Numbered from the stretch's first letter, positions 27,161 through 36,142 are shown. The stretch is DNA of 64,000 nt from Thalassospira profundimaris (GCF_003326795.1 NZ_JPWI01000009.1:124001-188000); one strand, 5' to 3'. Notes: generated from the sequence alone by a model not told the origin. A program made the numbers and translations.

Positions 27161-28630
27161 TCAGTTTTCGTAGTTATCGGCAACAAAGCGATCAAGCAGA
27201 CGCACGCCAAAGCCCGTACCGCCTTTTGGCACGACTTCCTTATCCGCGGTCGACCATGCCATGGCCGCGATATCAAGATGCGCCCAGGGGCGATCCTTGG
27301 TGATAAAGCGTTTGAGGAACTGGGCCGCGGTGATCGAACCGGCCGGACGACCGCCAACGTTTTTCATATCGGCAATGTCGGATTTAAGCTGCTTGTCATA
27401 GGCAGGCGACAGCGGCAAGCGCCAGACACCTTCATCAACCGCAAGACCGGCTGTTGAAATCTGGGCAGCCAGATCGTCATTATTGGAAAACAGGCCGGCA
27501 TTTTCATGACCAAGGGCAATGATGACCGCACCGGTCAGGGTCGCCAGATCAACGATCAGACGCGGATCGTATTTTTCCTGCACATAGGTCAGGGCATCAC
27601 ACAGAACCAAGCGGCCTTCGGCGTCGGTATTGATGACTTCAATCGTCTGGCCCGACATCGAGGTCACAACGTCACCCGGACGCTGTGCGGTCGAGGACGG
27701 CATGTTTTCAACAAGACCAAGAACCGCAACCACGTTGCATTTCGCCTTGCGGCCCGCCAGTGCCTTCATCAGACCGGAAACAACACCGGCACCGCCCATG
27801 TCCCATTTCATGTCTTCCATGCCAGCCGCCGGTTTGATCGAAATACCACCGGTGTCAAAGGTCACGCCCTTGCCAACGAAGGCAATCGGGGCGTCTTTTT
27901 TCTTGCCGCCATTCCAGCGCATGACAACCATGGCCGGTTTCTTGGCCGAGCCCATGGCAACGCCCAGAAGCGCGCCCATGCCGAGCTTCTTCATTTCCTT
28001 TTCATCAAGGACGTCAATCTCGACACCGAGCTTTTCAAGCGCCATGACTTCCTTGGTGAAGGTTTCCGGATACAGAACGTTGGCCGGTTCGGAGACAAGA
28101 TCACGGGTGAAGAACACGCCTTCGACGACCTTTTTGGCGGTATCGAACTGTTTCTTGGCTTCCTTGTGATCGCGGGTCGCGACATCAAGGGATTTCAGAA
28201 CCGGCTTGTCTTCCTTGGTTTCGGTGGTGCGGTATTTATCAAAACGATAGTCGCGCAGCATCGCACCGGTTGCGAAATCACAGGCGAGGTTTTCCATATC
28301 AAACAGGACAGAGACCTCTTTCTCGCCGGTTGACAGCGCGCGTACGGTCACAGAACCGCCAAGCTTCTGGGCAGCGATCACGTCAAATTCGGCTTCCTTG
28401 CCAATCCCGAAAATGATCACGCGCGACAGATCAACATTGGCCGGCGCCAGAACCTGAAGGCTTTGTCCTGCCTTGCCCTTGAAGGTCGAGGATTTGATCG
28501 CCCTGGTGATCGATCCACCGGTTGCTTCGTCCAGTGCGACGGCACTTGGCATCAGATCGGCACCCTCGGTCGCAAAGGCAATAACGGCACCGCTGGACGG
28601 AATGGCGAGATCGGAAAACGTGATCTTCAT
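27161..28630 (-). CDS. pepA: Leucyl aminopeptidase (family M17)
   Basis: A 489-residue cytosolic aminopeptidase that removes N-terminal residues from peptides. The family signature NTDAEGRLVLCDAL and the metal-binding GKGVTFDTGGISIKP and KWDMGGAG blocks are intact, so the two-metal active site should work. The start ATG at 28630 (MKITFSDLAI) gives the standard length; AGGAG lies 11 bases upstream. Divergent from nnrS. Confidence 0.96.
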   Translation of the reverse strand: MKITFSDLAIPSSGAVIAFATEGADLMPSAVALDEATGGSITRAIKSSTFKGKAGQSLQVLAPANVDLSRVIIFGIGKEAEFDVIAAQKLGGSVTVRALSTGEKEVSVLFDMENLACDFATGAMLRDYRFDKYRTTETKEDKPVLKSLDVATRDHKEAKKQFDTAKKVVEGVFFTRDLVSEPANVLYPETFTKEVMALEKLGVEIDVLDEKEMKKLGMGALLGVAMGSAKKPAMVVMRWNGGKKKDAPIAFVGKGVTFDTGGISIKPAAGMEDMKWDMGGAGVVSGLMKALAGRKAKCNVVAVLGLVENMPSSTAQRPGDVVTSMSGQTIEVINTDAEGRLVLCDALTYVQEKYDPRLIVDLATLTGAVIIALGHENAGLFSNNDDLAAQISTAGLAVDEGVWRLPLSPAYDKQLKSDIADMKNVGGRPAGSITAAQFLKRFITKDRPWAHLDIAAMAWSTADKEVVPKGGTGFGVRLLDRFVADNYEN

Positions 28631-28872
28631 GGTGAACAGGACTCCTGTCATGTTTCGGGGCGCACAGCTTGAACACTGTGTCTGAACAATACTGCCCCTA
28701 ATCTAGCGCGATAAATGCGCTTGAAAAGGCTTATCATCGAAAAAGCTCCGGGATTTCACTTAACAGCAATGTGTTAGCGTTGCGAATTGGCTTCGATCCA
28801 AATTGCCCAATATCAAGTCCGGATGGTCAAAACCCGCTATGATGGCCCATTCCCCTATGCAGGAGCCCCGTC

Positions 28873-30105
28873 ATGTGCGCCAAGCCGGCACCGATTACCA
28901 TTACCGAGCCGCCAAAATCTCCCCATCCATTCTGGAGTGGTGCATTCCGCCCGCTTTTCCTGCTTGCCGGTCTTTTGGCGATTGTGGCTGTGGTCTGGTG
29001 GGTTGCGGGATTTGCCCACGGAATTGTCGTGCCAAGCCTTGGAACGCCGTCATACTGGCATGCCCATGAAATGATATTCGGTTTTGGCGGGGCGGCGATT
29101 GGCGGGTTTCTGTTAACGGCAATTGCCAACTGGACCGGACGACCGGCCATTTCCGGGCCGATGTTAATGGGCCTTACATCAACGTGGCTTCTGGGGCGGA
29201 TTTCAGTCGGTTTTGCCGACAGCCTGCCACCGGTTCTGGTGATCCTTGGCGATCTTGCCTATTTCGCCTTTCTGATTGCGCTGGGCGCACGCGAACTGAT
29301 TGCGGCGCGCAATTTCAAGAATATGCGGGTTCTGGCCGTGATTGGCGTCATCGCGCTGTTTGACGGGCTGTTTATTGCATCCTGCCTGGATGTCATCGCC
29401 CTTGATCCGGCCATTCTTTATCAAACCGCGATCCTGACGATCATTTTGCTGATCAGCCTCATTGGCGGGCGGGTGATCCCGGCCTTTACGCGCAACTGGA
29501 TGCAGCGCGAACAGATCAATGCGCCGATGCCCGCCATGTTTGGCCGGTTTGACATGGCCTGTATGGCCAGCATTGTTGTCGCCATCCTGAGTACGATTAC
29601 CGCACCTGACACGCCATTGTCTGGCAGTGTGCTTCTGGTTGCGGCCGTGCTGCATGCCGTGCGCCTGATCCGCTGGCGCGGGATTTACAGCTGGCGCGAG
29701 CCGATTGTTGCCATGCTTCATCTTGGCTATTTCTGGGTGCCGGTGGGGCTTGCTCTTCTGGGGGCGTCACATATCTGGCCCGATACGATTGGCAGTCGCG
29801 ATGCGCTGCATGCGCTGACCGGCGGGGCGATGGCCTGTATGATCATTGCGATTTCCGGGCGGGCGGCCCTTGGCCATACCGGGCGCGAATTGCGCGCAAG
29901 CGGGATGCTTAATGCCGCCTTTGGCCTGATCTGGCTTTCAACCGCCTTTCGGATCATCGCCGGGCAAAGCAATGAACACTATGTCACGATCCTTGCGATT
30001 GCGACCCTGATGTGGCTGGGCGGCTGGCTGGCATTTCTGATTGGCTATGGCCCGGTTCTGTTGGGCCCGTCGCAGAAGAAAACACGCGGCATTCCGGTGC
30101 GCTAG
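28873..30105 (+). CDS. nnrS: NnrS family haem-copper membrane protein
   Basis: A 410-residue protein with about 12 hydrophobic helices, the N-terminal FRPLFLLAGLLAIVAVVWW and the family HAHEMIFGFGGAAIGGFLLTAI block with its conserved His. NnrS proteins relieve nitric-oxide stress, mainly by preventing iron-dinitrosyl complexes. No FNR/NnrR-like palindrome is evident in the 242 bp leader, and no denitrification genes are nearby. Confidence 0.92.
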   Translation: MCAKPAPITITEPPKSPHPFWSGAFRPLFLLAGLLAIVAVVWWVAGFAHGIVVPSLGTPSYWHAHEMIFGFGGAAIGGFLLTAIANWTGRPAISGPMLMGLTSTWLLGRISVGFADSLPPVLVILGDLAYFAFLIALGARELIAARNFKNMRVLAVIGVIALFDGLFIASCLDVIALDPAILYQTAILTIILLISLIGGRVIPAFTRNWMQREQINAPMPAMFGRFDMACMASIVVAILSTITAPDTPLSGSVLLVAAVLHAVRLIRWRGIYSWREPIVAMLHLGYFWVPVGLALLGASHIWPDTIGSRDALHALTGGAMACMIIAISGRAALGHTGRELRASGMLNAAFGLIWLSTAFRIIAGQSNEHYVTILAIATLMWLGGWLAFLIGYGPVLLGPSQKKTRGIPVR

Positions 30106-30117
30106 GTCCTTCGTGAT

Positions 30118-30588
30118 CTAGAAATCAAACAGCGAAAGCGACGGGTTGGATTTGATATATTCGACATCGTCGTTTTCGACATCTCCGGTGCTGTGCCAGC
30201 CATGCATTTCATAAAAGCCATGGGCACGGTTTTTCGGATCCGCCCCGGTGGTAAGCGAGATGTCATCACATCCTTGGGCAAACAGCCAGTCTTCTGCGGT
30301 GCGCAGCAATGCCGCACCGACACCGCGCCCTTCGAAATCGGGATCAACAAACAGCGCCCAAAGGGTGGCTTCACTCGGGATGGCGATGGCAAAGCCCGCC
30401 GCCGATCCGTCCAGATCGGCAAGCCAGATGCCGTAACCATCGGCAAGCCATTTGCCAAAGGCCGCCTTGGTGATGCCGCGTTCGGCCAGTTCGGAGGCGG
30501 AAAGGTGGTTTTCACGCACGCGGCTTCGGATGGCAAAAATTGCCCCGACATCGCCCAAACGGGCTTTGCGAATTTTCATCCCGGCCAC
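30118..30588 (-). CDS. GNAT family N-acetyltransferase
   Basis: A 156-residue single-domain acetyltransferase: FVDPDFEGRGVGAALLRTAEDWL is the acetyl-CoA binding loop and AHGFYEMHGWHSTG the conserved C-terminal motif. It begins MAGMKIRKARLGDVGAIFAI. Convergent with nnrS only 12 bp away. Substrate unknown. Confidence 0.9.
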   Translation of the reverse strand: MAGMKIRKARLGDVGAIFAIRSRVRENHLSASELAERGITKAAFGKWLADGYGIWLADLDGSAAGFAIAIPSEATLWALFVDPDFEGRGVGAALLRTAEDWLFAQGCDDISLTTGADPKNRAHGFYEMHGWHSTGDVENDDVEYIKSNPSLSLFDF

Positions 30589-30688
30589 TGCGTGTGCTTT
30601 CTTTCCTACCGCGTCAAACTGTGCGGCAATTTAGCGATATGACGCGAGAGTGCCAGCGAAATCGTAAGGTGTTAAGTAATGCCTCCAC

Positions 30689-30788
30689 CGCCGTCATCCC
30701 CGCGAAGGCGGGGATCCAGTCGGGCACCACCATGACCTCAGAGCGATGGATTCCGGGTCTGCGCTTTGCTCCGCCCGGAATGACGGCG
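30689..30788. repeat. Palindromic intergenic repeat element (REP/RPE-like)
   Basis: About 100 bp beginning CGCCGTCATCCCCGCGAAGG and ending with its near-complement CCCGGAATGACGGCG, with inner CCCCGCGAAGGCGGGG and GGATCCAG / TGGATTCC arms. Elements of this exact style are dispersed in many alphaproteobacterial genomes between genes. Only one copy lies in this window. Confidence 0.75.
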
Positions 30789-30813
30789 TGGGCCGAATTG
30801 TCAGACCAGCGGT

Positions 30814-31212
30814 TTATTTACCGAGATAATCCGCATCCGTCACGGGCTCCAACCAATCGACTGGCGAGCCATTGAGTTTTTCCTGAATGGCGATATGGGT
30901 CATGGCCGTTTCGGGACCGGCCCCGTGCCAGTGCTTTTCACCCGGCTCGAACCAGACGATATCGCCCGGACGGATTTCCTCGACCGGGCCGCCTTCGCGC
31001 TGAGCACGGCCTACCCCGGCGGTGACAATAATCGTCTGGCCCAGCGGATGGGTGTGCCATGTGGTGCGTGCGCCCGGTTCAAACGTCACATTGGCTGCGG
31101 CAACCCGTGCCGGGTCGGCGGCACTGATGATTGGTTCGATCCGCACCCGTCCGGTGAAATATTCCGGTGACCCGGTGGTTGAGGCTTGCGATCCGGCGCG
31201 TTTGATATCCAT
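30814..31212 (-). CDS. Cupin domain protein (mandelonitrile-lyase-like)
   Basis: A 132-residue single cupin barrel. Motif 1 appears as [21 protein letters not shown] and motif 2 as [20 protein letters not shown], giving the His/Glu metal ligands. The sequence is close to the small cupins annotated as (R)-mandelonitrile lyase or carboxymuconolactone-associated cupin; a true lyase role is unproven. It starts 21 bp downstream of the radical SAM gene end and may be co-transcribed with it. Confidence 0.88.
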   Translation of the reverse strand: MDIKRAGSQASTTGSPEYFTGRVRIEPIISAADPARVAAANVTFEPGARTTWHTHPLGQTIIVTAGVGRAQREGGPVEEIRPGDIVWFEPGEKHWHGAGPETAMTHIAIQEKLNGSPVDWLEPVTDADYLGK

Positions 31213-31233
31213 GACGTCCCTGCCTTCCTGTAA

Positions 31234-32331
31234 TTATGTTTTTGAAATCAGTTTCACCGGCTGGCGCTTTGGCCCCCATGTTCCGGGGTTTGCCTGAAAC
31301 ACCCCACTGCAATGGGTGCCGCAATTCTTGCAGGCCCCATGGGCATCAAGGTTCCAGTCCGATAGCTGATACCAGTCCCGCCCGATCAGGATACCGCCAC
31401 AGCCATGGCAATAGGTACTTGATCCCGCCTTGTCATGAACATTGCCGACATAGGCATATCGAATGCCGTTCTTCGTGGCGATGTCCCGCGCCCGCATCAG
31501 GGTCGCGGGCGGTGTTGGCGGGGTATCCATCATTTTCCAGTCCGGGTGAAAGGCACTGAAATGCATCGGCACATCCGGACCAAGTTCGGACTGCACCCAG
31601 CCGGTCATTTCATCAAATTCCCCGTCCCCGTCATTCTCGCCGGGAATGACCAGATTGGTCAGTTCAAACCACACCCCGGTTTCGTGTTTGAGGTATCTAA
31701 GCGTTTCAAGCACATCCTCAAGATGGGCCGAACAAAGCTGATGATAAAACCGGTCGGTGAAGCCTTTTAAATCCACATTGGCCGCATCCATATGGCGGAA
31801 AAATTCCTCGCGTGCCGCCTCCCCGATATAACCCGCCGTAACCGCCACCGTGCGCAATCCCAACTCACGACAGGCCTGTGCCACATCCACCGCATATTCA
31901 AGGAAAATCACAGGATCGTTATAGGTAAAGGCCACCGACGAACAGCCATGCGCCTTGGCGGTCTGGGCGATCATTTCCGGGGTCGCCAGCGATGAAAGCT
32001 TGTCCATCTGGCGCGCCTTGGAAATCTCGTAATTCTGGCAGAACTTGCAGGTCAGATTACAGCCCGCTGTGCCAAATGACAGGACCGGCGTTCCGGGCAG
32101 GAAATGATTGAGCGGCTTTTTCTCGATCGGATCAATGCAAAAGCCCGATGACCGCCCCCAAGTGGTCAGAACCATCTGATCGCCTTCGCGAGCCCGGACA
32201 AAACAAAGCCCCCGCTGCCCGTCATTGAGCCTGCAAAAGCGCGGGCAGACATCGCACTGAATGCGGCCATCGTCGAGATGGTGCCAATAGCGGGCGGGGA
32301 CCGTATCGACCTGCGGGGTGGTCATATTCAT
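31234..32331 (-). CDS. AmmeMemoRadiSam system radical SAM enzyme
   Basis: A ~365-residue radical SAM protein related to pyruvate formate-lyase activating enzymes. The 4Fe-4S/SAM motif CNLTCKFC sits at residues 91-98. Extra cysteines at the N-terminus (Cys26, 29, 33, 43) and C-terminus (CHGCGG, CKNCGTHC) suggest further metal sites. This is the radical SAM member of the AmmeMemoRadiSam set; its Memo-AMMECR1 partner is encoded divergently at 32955. The set's reaction is unknown. I use the ATG at 32331 (MNMTTPQVD); an upstream TTG at 32397 would add 22 atypical basic residues. Confidence 0.93.
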   Translation of the reverse strand: MNMTTPQVDTVPARYWHHLDDGRIQCDVCPRFCRLNDGQRGLCFVRAREGDQMVLTTWGRSSGFCIDPIEKKPLNHFLPGTPVLSFGTAGCNLTCKFCQNYEISKARQMDKLSSLATPEMIAQTAKAHGCSSVAFTYNDPVIFLEYAVDVAQACRELGLRTVAVTAGYIGEAAREEFFRHMDAANVDLKGFTDRFYHQLCSAHLEDVLETLRYLKHETGVWFELTNLVIPGENDGDGEFDEMTGWVQSELGPDVPMHFSAFHPDWKMMDTPPTPPATLMRARDIATKNGIRYAYVGNVHDKAGSSTYCHGCGGILIGRDWYQLSDWNLDAHGACKNCGTHCSGVFQANPGTWGPKRQPVKLISKT

Positions 32332-32451
32332 GGCGCGGGCTTTCTTTTGGCAAAGCTTCCTCTTTGAAAATCTAGTCCTGATCGCTATCTTTTTCAAAAG
32401 GTCGCTGAGAAATCTCCTGCTGCAATGAGCATCTAACTTTAGGACAACGCA

Positions 32452-32958
32452 TTGGATATTTTAGAACACTTCCTTTCCCGTGACCCTCACAAAGTTTGGC
32501 TAGCCAGCTGTGAAATTAGAAAGTTACGCGATAGAGATAAGCTTCTCGAAATTTCCGAGCACTTGAAAAAAATTAGAAAGGAGACAAAAAACATCTTTAA
32601 GAACAGTGGCCCTGGCTTGTTGTCTAATGATTACCACCTGAACTTTGCATTGAAGAAACTGAGCTTCATTAGAGAGACTGAGGCTTGCCAATGCGAACTT
32701 TACCCAAGCAACATGTTTTTCAATCCGAACAAAGAAGCGGAGGAAGGATTCGTTGTCATAACTGATAAAGTGGAAGACGCCCAAAACTGGTCCGCCGACT
32801 ATAGATGCGAATGCACAATTTGTGGGAATAAATTCAGCGTCCAACAGGGAGTATATCACTATACTTGGTACCATTGGACCAATTTGAGTCCAAGCATTCC
32901 AAACCCCTCTGAAACATCGCTTCAAAGGGCTTTCAGGTACATCAGAGGAAAGCTATGA
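32452..32958 (+). CDS. AT-rich protein of unknown function inserted in the AmmeMemoRadiSam locus
   Basis: A 168-residue protein beginning at a TTG (AGGA 8-9 bases upstream). It is clearly richer in A and T than both neighbours and uses codons they avoid (AGA, TTA, AAA runs), which suggests recent transfer. A cysteine group near the centre (CQCELY) and another at residues ~122-127 (CECTIC), followed by aromatic YHYTWYHW, could bind zinc. No family recognised. Its stop overlaps the start of the Memo-AMMECR1 gene by 4 bp, so that gene is now translated downstream of it. Confidence 0.6.
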   Translation: MDILEHFLSRDPHKVWLASCEIRKLRDRDKLLEISEHLKKIRKETKNIFKNSGPGLLSNDYHLNFALKKLSFIRETEACQCELYPSNMFFNPNKEAEEGFVVITDKVEDAQNWSADYRCECTICGNKFSVQQGVYHYTWYHWTNLSPSIPNPSETSLQRAFRYIRGKL

Positions 32959-34424
32959 CCATCATCCGCCCCCCTGCCGTTGCCGGAACCTTTTATCCTG
33001 CTGATGCTGATATCCTGCGCAGCGAGATTGACGGGCTGATTGATGCCGCGCTGCATGCTGATGCCACGCAAAACAAAGCGACCCCCAAGGCGATAATTGT
33101 TCCTCATGCCGGTTTGATGTTTTCAGGAAACCTTGCCGCCCTTGGCTTTGCCACGGTGCGCGCCCTTAAGGGGCAGATAAAGCGTATCCTGATCATTGGC
33201 CCGGCGCACCGCATGGCGTTTCAGGGCATCGCACTGGCCAAGGCCGATGGTTTTGCAACCCCGCTTGGTACGATGCGCTGCGATCTTCCTGCTCTGCAAA
33301 CGTCGCTGTCTTTGCCACAGGTTCAGATGCTTGACGACGCGCACAAGCTTGAGCACGGGCTTGAGATCGAATTGCCATTTATTCAGCGCCTGTTTGGCGA
33401 AACGGCCGATATCGGCATCGTGCCGCTTCTGGTCAGCCGATGCAGCCCGCGTCAGGTCAGTGAGGTCATTGAAAAGCTGTGGGGCGGTCCGGAAACCCTG
33501 ATTGTCATTTCATCAGACCTGTCGCACTTCCATGATTATGACACCGCCAAACGCATGGATGCCAATACCCGCAAAATGATCGAGAATTTCGATGCGGAAA
33601 GTATCGGAAGCGATGACGCCTGTGGCGCGCTTCCGGTGGCGGGCATGTTGCTTTGCGCGCGGAACCGCAATATGCGGATCGAAACATTGGGCATGCGTAA
33701 TTCCGGTGATGTCACCGGCGACAAGTCGCGTGTGGTTGGCTATGGCGCATGGGCGCTTTATCAAAGTGACGAGTTGCCCGATACGAGACCGAACGCCACA
33801 GAAGACAATTTCGCCAAGGCGACCGAGGATTTGATCAAGGCTCATGGCCCCGCCATGCTTGATCTGTGCCGCAAATCAATCCTGCACGGGCTTGATACCG
33901 GTGCGCCATTGCATGTCTCCACCAGCGAAGTCCCACCGGCCCTTGCCGCACCGGGGGCCTGCTTTGTGACGCTTAAAAAATCCGGGCAATTGCGCGGCTG
34001 CATCGGATCAATCATTGCGCACGCCGATCTTGCCACCGATCTTTGTGAGAACGCCTTCAAGGCCGCATTCCGCGATCCGCGATTTGCCGGGCTTTCACGT
34101 GATGAAATCAGTGATGATCTTGAACTGTCGATCTCGGTCCTGTCGCCGCCCCATCCGTTCCCGTTTGAAGACGAGGCTGATCTGATTGCCAGGCTGACGC
34201 CGTTTGAAGACGGCATCATCCTGTCGGATGGCAACCGGCGGGGCTTGTTCCTGCCACAGGTTTGGGATCAGTTGCCCGATCCCAAGGATTTTGTAGCCCA
34301 CCTGAAACGCAAGGCCGGATTGCCGATGGATTACTGGTCGGGCAGCCTGCAAGCCCAGCGGTTCATCACCCGTGGCATTTCCGCCCGCGACATAACGCCA
34401 ACCGGTTTCTGGCGCGATGTCTGA
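32955..34424 (+). CDS. Memo-AMMECR1 fusion protein (AmmeMemoRadiSam proteins B and A)
   Basis: A 489-residue fusion. Residues 1-~265 are a Memo domain, related to extradiol dioxygenases: PPAVAGTFYPAD, IIVPHAGLMFSGNLAA, SSDLSHFHDYDTA and the DACGALPVAGMLLCA block carry the likely metal ligands. Residues ~285-480 are an AMMECR1 domain with its hallmark LRGCIGSI. In many genomes the two are separate genes next to a radical SAM enzyme; fusion implies they act on the same substrate. Function unknown. Overlaps the DUF2750 gene by 8 bp. Confidence 0.93.
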   Translation: MTIIRPPAVAGTFYPADADILRSEIDGLIDAALHADATQNKATPKAIIVPHAGLMFSGNLAALGFATVRALKGQIKRILIIGPAHRMAFQGIALAKADGFATPLGTMRCDLPALQTSLSLPQVQMLDDAHKLEHGLEIELPFIQRLFGETADIGIVPLLVSRCSPRQVSEVIEKLWGGPETLIVISSDLSHFHDYDTAKRMDANTRKMIENFDAESIGSDDACGALPVAGMLLCARNRNMRIETLGMRNSGDVTGDKSRVVGYGAWALYQSDELPDTRPNATEDNFAKATEDLIKAHGPAMLDLCRKSILHGLDTGAPLHVSTSEVPPALAAPGACFVTLKKSGQLRGCIGSIIAHADLATDLCENAFKAAFRDPRFAGLSRDEISDDLELSISVLSPPHPFPFEDEADLIARLTPFEDGIILSDGNRRGLFLPQVWDQLPDPKDFVAHLKRKAGLPMDYWSGSLQAQRFITRGISARDITPTGFWRDV

Positions 34425-34806
34425 CGTCGCTTCAGAACATCCGAACGACAACCGGTATCGGGAATTTCTGCAAGAAGTCGGGAAATGGGAAGGTCTTTGG
34501 GGGCTTTTTCATCATGGCTGGTTGCTGCATACCCATGAGGGTCAGACATTCTGCCCGCTTTTCGCCACCCGCGATGCCGCGCAACGCTGGGGGGCAAGCA
34601 TTCGGACCAACCATGTTGCCGGTGCGATCACACTGGTTGATGTGATTGAGCATCTGATACCTGACTGGCAGTCCCAAAACATCATGGCGGGCATTTGCCC
34701 GACACCGGCACTGGGGCCGGTTTTGATCCGGCCCGATAAATTGAGTGCCTATTTGCTTGGCGCGCTTAAGGCCGCGATGACGGTTCAGTTCGGCAGGAAA
34801 TCCTGA
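34417..34806 (+). CDS. DUF2750 domain-containing protein
   Basis: A 129-residue protein with the DUF2750 pattern: EVGKWEGLWGLFHHGW, FCPLFATRDAAQRWG, then an IPDWQSQNIMAGICP segment and a C-terminal P-x-x-L motif. No known function. It overlaps the end of the Memo-AMMECR1 gene by 8 bp, so it is translationally coupled to it, although DUF2750 is not a standard part of AmmeMemoRadiSam. Confidence 0.8.
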   Translation: MSDVASEHPNDNRYREFLQEVGKWEGLWGLFHHGWLLHTHEGQTFCPLFATRDAAQRWGASIRTNHVAGAITLVDVIEHLIPDWQSQNIMAGICPTPALGPVLIRPDKLSAYLLGALKAAMTVQFGRKS

Positions 34807-34899
34807 AACCGGAATTATTTGCATGTGCAGGCTGGACCTTGGGTCGAAAATTCCCTATCCCCATCAATCAACATATTCACGCAAACGCACGAGACCGCA

Positions 34900-35715
34900 A
34901 TGACCATTGCCCTGCCAGCCAAAGCCGACGCCCTTGAAAACGGCCTGATCGAAATTGCCCGCAAGGCCGGTGCGGCCATGATGGAAATCTACAAGACCGA
35001 TTTCGAAGTCCGCTCCAAGGATGATGCAAGCCCGGTGACCGAAGCCGACGAAGCCGCCGAGGCCGTGATCCTTCCGGGTCTGCGCGCGCTGACCCCGGAT
35101 GTCAAAATCGTGTCCGAGGAATCAGCGGCCAAGGGTGATGTGCCAGATGTGAATGGTGAAACGGAATTTTTCTGGCTGGTTGATCCGCTGGACGGCACCA
35201 AGGAATTCATCAAGCGCAATGGCGAATTCACCGTCAACATTGCCCTGATTGCCAAGGGTCAGCCGGTTCTGGGCGTGGTCTATGCCCCGGCCATTGAAAA
35301 GCTTTATTACGGCGGCCCGGATGGCGCGAAACTGATCGAGGACGATGTTAACCCGACCATCACCAACATCACCGTGCGCGATATGCCAGAAGACGGCGTT
35401 GTTGTTGTCGGGTCGCGTTCGCATGGCGATCCCGAAGCCATGAAGGCCTTTCTTGGTGATCTTCCGGTCAAGGAACTGCGCCCGGCGGGCAGTTCGCTTA
35501 AGCTTTGCCTTGTCGCCGCAGGCGAAGCCGATCTTTACCCGCGTCTGGGTCCGACCATGGAATGGGATATCGGGGCTGGTCATGCCGTTCTGGCAGCCGC
35601 AGGCGGCGTTGTCGAAAATATGGACGGATCGCGATTCCTTTATGGAAAAGACGATTTTCGCAATCCGTTCTTCATCGCGCGCAGCCCGTCCGTACCGGTG
35701 AAATACCAAGCCTGA
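34900..35715 (+). CDS. cysQ: 3'(2'),5'-bisphosphate nucleotidase
   Basis: A 271-residue inositol-phosphatase-fold enzyme that removes the 3'-phosphate of PAP formed in sulfate assimilation. The metal-binding motif VDPLDGTKEFIKRNGEFTVN and the C-terminal WDIGAGHAVLAAAGG are intact, and the EES motif (VSEESAA) supplies the third ligand. The ATG at 34900 is chosen because the longer frame from 34819 adds a non-conserved stretch. It stands alone; 3'-phosphatase versus inositol-phosphatase use follows the family. Confidence 0.93.
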   Translation: MTIALPAKADALENGLIEIARKAGAAMMEIYKTDFEVRSKDDASPVTEADEAAEAVILPGLRALTPDVKIVSEESAAKGDVPDVNGETEFFWLVDPLDGTKEFIKRNGEFTVNIALIAKGQPVLGVVYAPAIEKLYYGGPDGAKLIEDDVNPTITNITVRDMPEDGVVVVGSRSHGDPEAMKAFLGDLPVKELRPAGSSLKLCLVAAGEADLYPRLGPTMEWDIGAGHAVLAAAGGVVENMDGSRFLYGKDDFRNPFFIARSPSVPVKYQA

Positions 35716-35843
35716 TTTACCGCTACGCAAAGACCTGGACGAATTCATCAGCATCATCAGCGGCTTGTCCCTTGTGCATTGCACATATGGCAGGCCGCTT
35801 TTGTTTTGGCGCAGAAAAAACACCTTAAAAAACCGCAGTTTCA

Positions 35844-35872
35844 TTGACTTTTCGCGTGTTTTGAAATATACA
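35844..35872 (+). promoter_or_regulatory. Sigma-70 type promoter upstream of the Sua5-type gene
   Basis: TTGACT, 17 bases, then TATACA, predicting a start near 35880. An inverted repeat ATACA-GAA-TGTAT (35868-35880) lies over the -10 element and could be an operator. Confidence 0.6.
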
Positions 35873-35879
35873 GAATGTA

Positions 35880-36003
35880 TCGCCACACTGAGTGTAGGTG
35901 ACGTAAATAGCCGCCGGAATAACGGCGACGCGGTCCAGTTTCACCACCGCGGGGCGAAATCGGGCTAGAGCGTAAATTGGAGCCGCCATTTTATGGCGGC
36001 TCT
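35880..36003 (+). ncRNA. Possible structured leader RNA or small RNA
   Basis: Downstream of the promoter the transcript can form a compact three-way junction at about 35910-35970: closing stem TAGCC/GGCTA, hairpin GCCG/CGGC with an AATAA-type loop, and hairpin CGCGGT/ACCGCG. A strong hairpin GAGCCGCCAT/ATGGCGGCTC follows at 35981-36003, without a T-run. No known riboswitch class matches. Confidence 0.35.
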
Positions 36004-36142
36004 GCGCTGTTCGGGCCCAAGTTCCTTCCAGATATGTCATTCTTTTTTGGCTGCCATCACGTAACCGTGCGGCGTTCTTCCTTGTCATGGGCGCGCATCG
36101 TCGCTAGGTATCTGAGTAGCTTGTCTTTTCACGGATACTTGC

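Larger units (their letters stand above)
35716..36142 (+). promoter_or_regulatory. Long leader region before the Sua5-type gene
   Basis: A 427 bp gap without a convincing open frame. It holds a good sigma-70 promoter (35844-35872), a potential three-way-junction RNA and a strong hairpin, described separately. The stretch 36005-36142 shows nothing further. Confidence 0.5.

Noticed and set aside
35895-35960. tRNA-Leu-like sequence on the minus strand (GGTGGTGAAACTGG)
   Set aside because: Only the D-arm-like string matches; there is no anticodon arm, T arm or acceptor stem in the right places.
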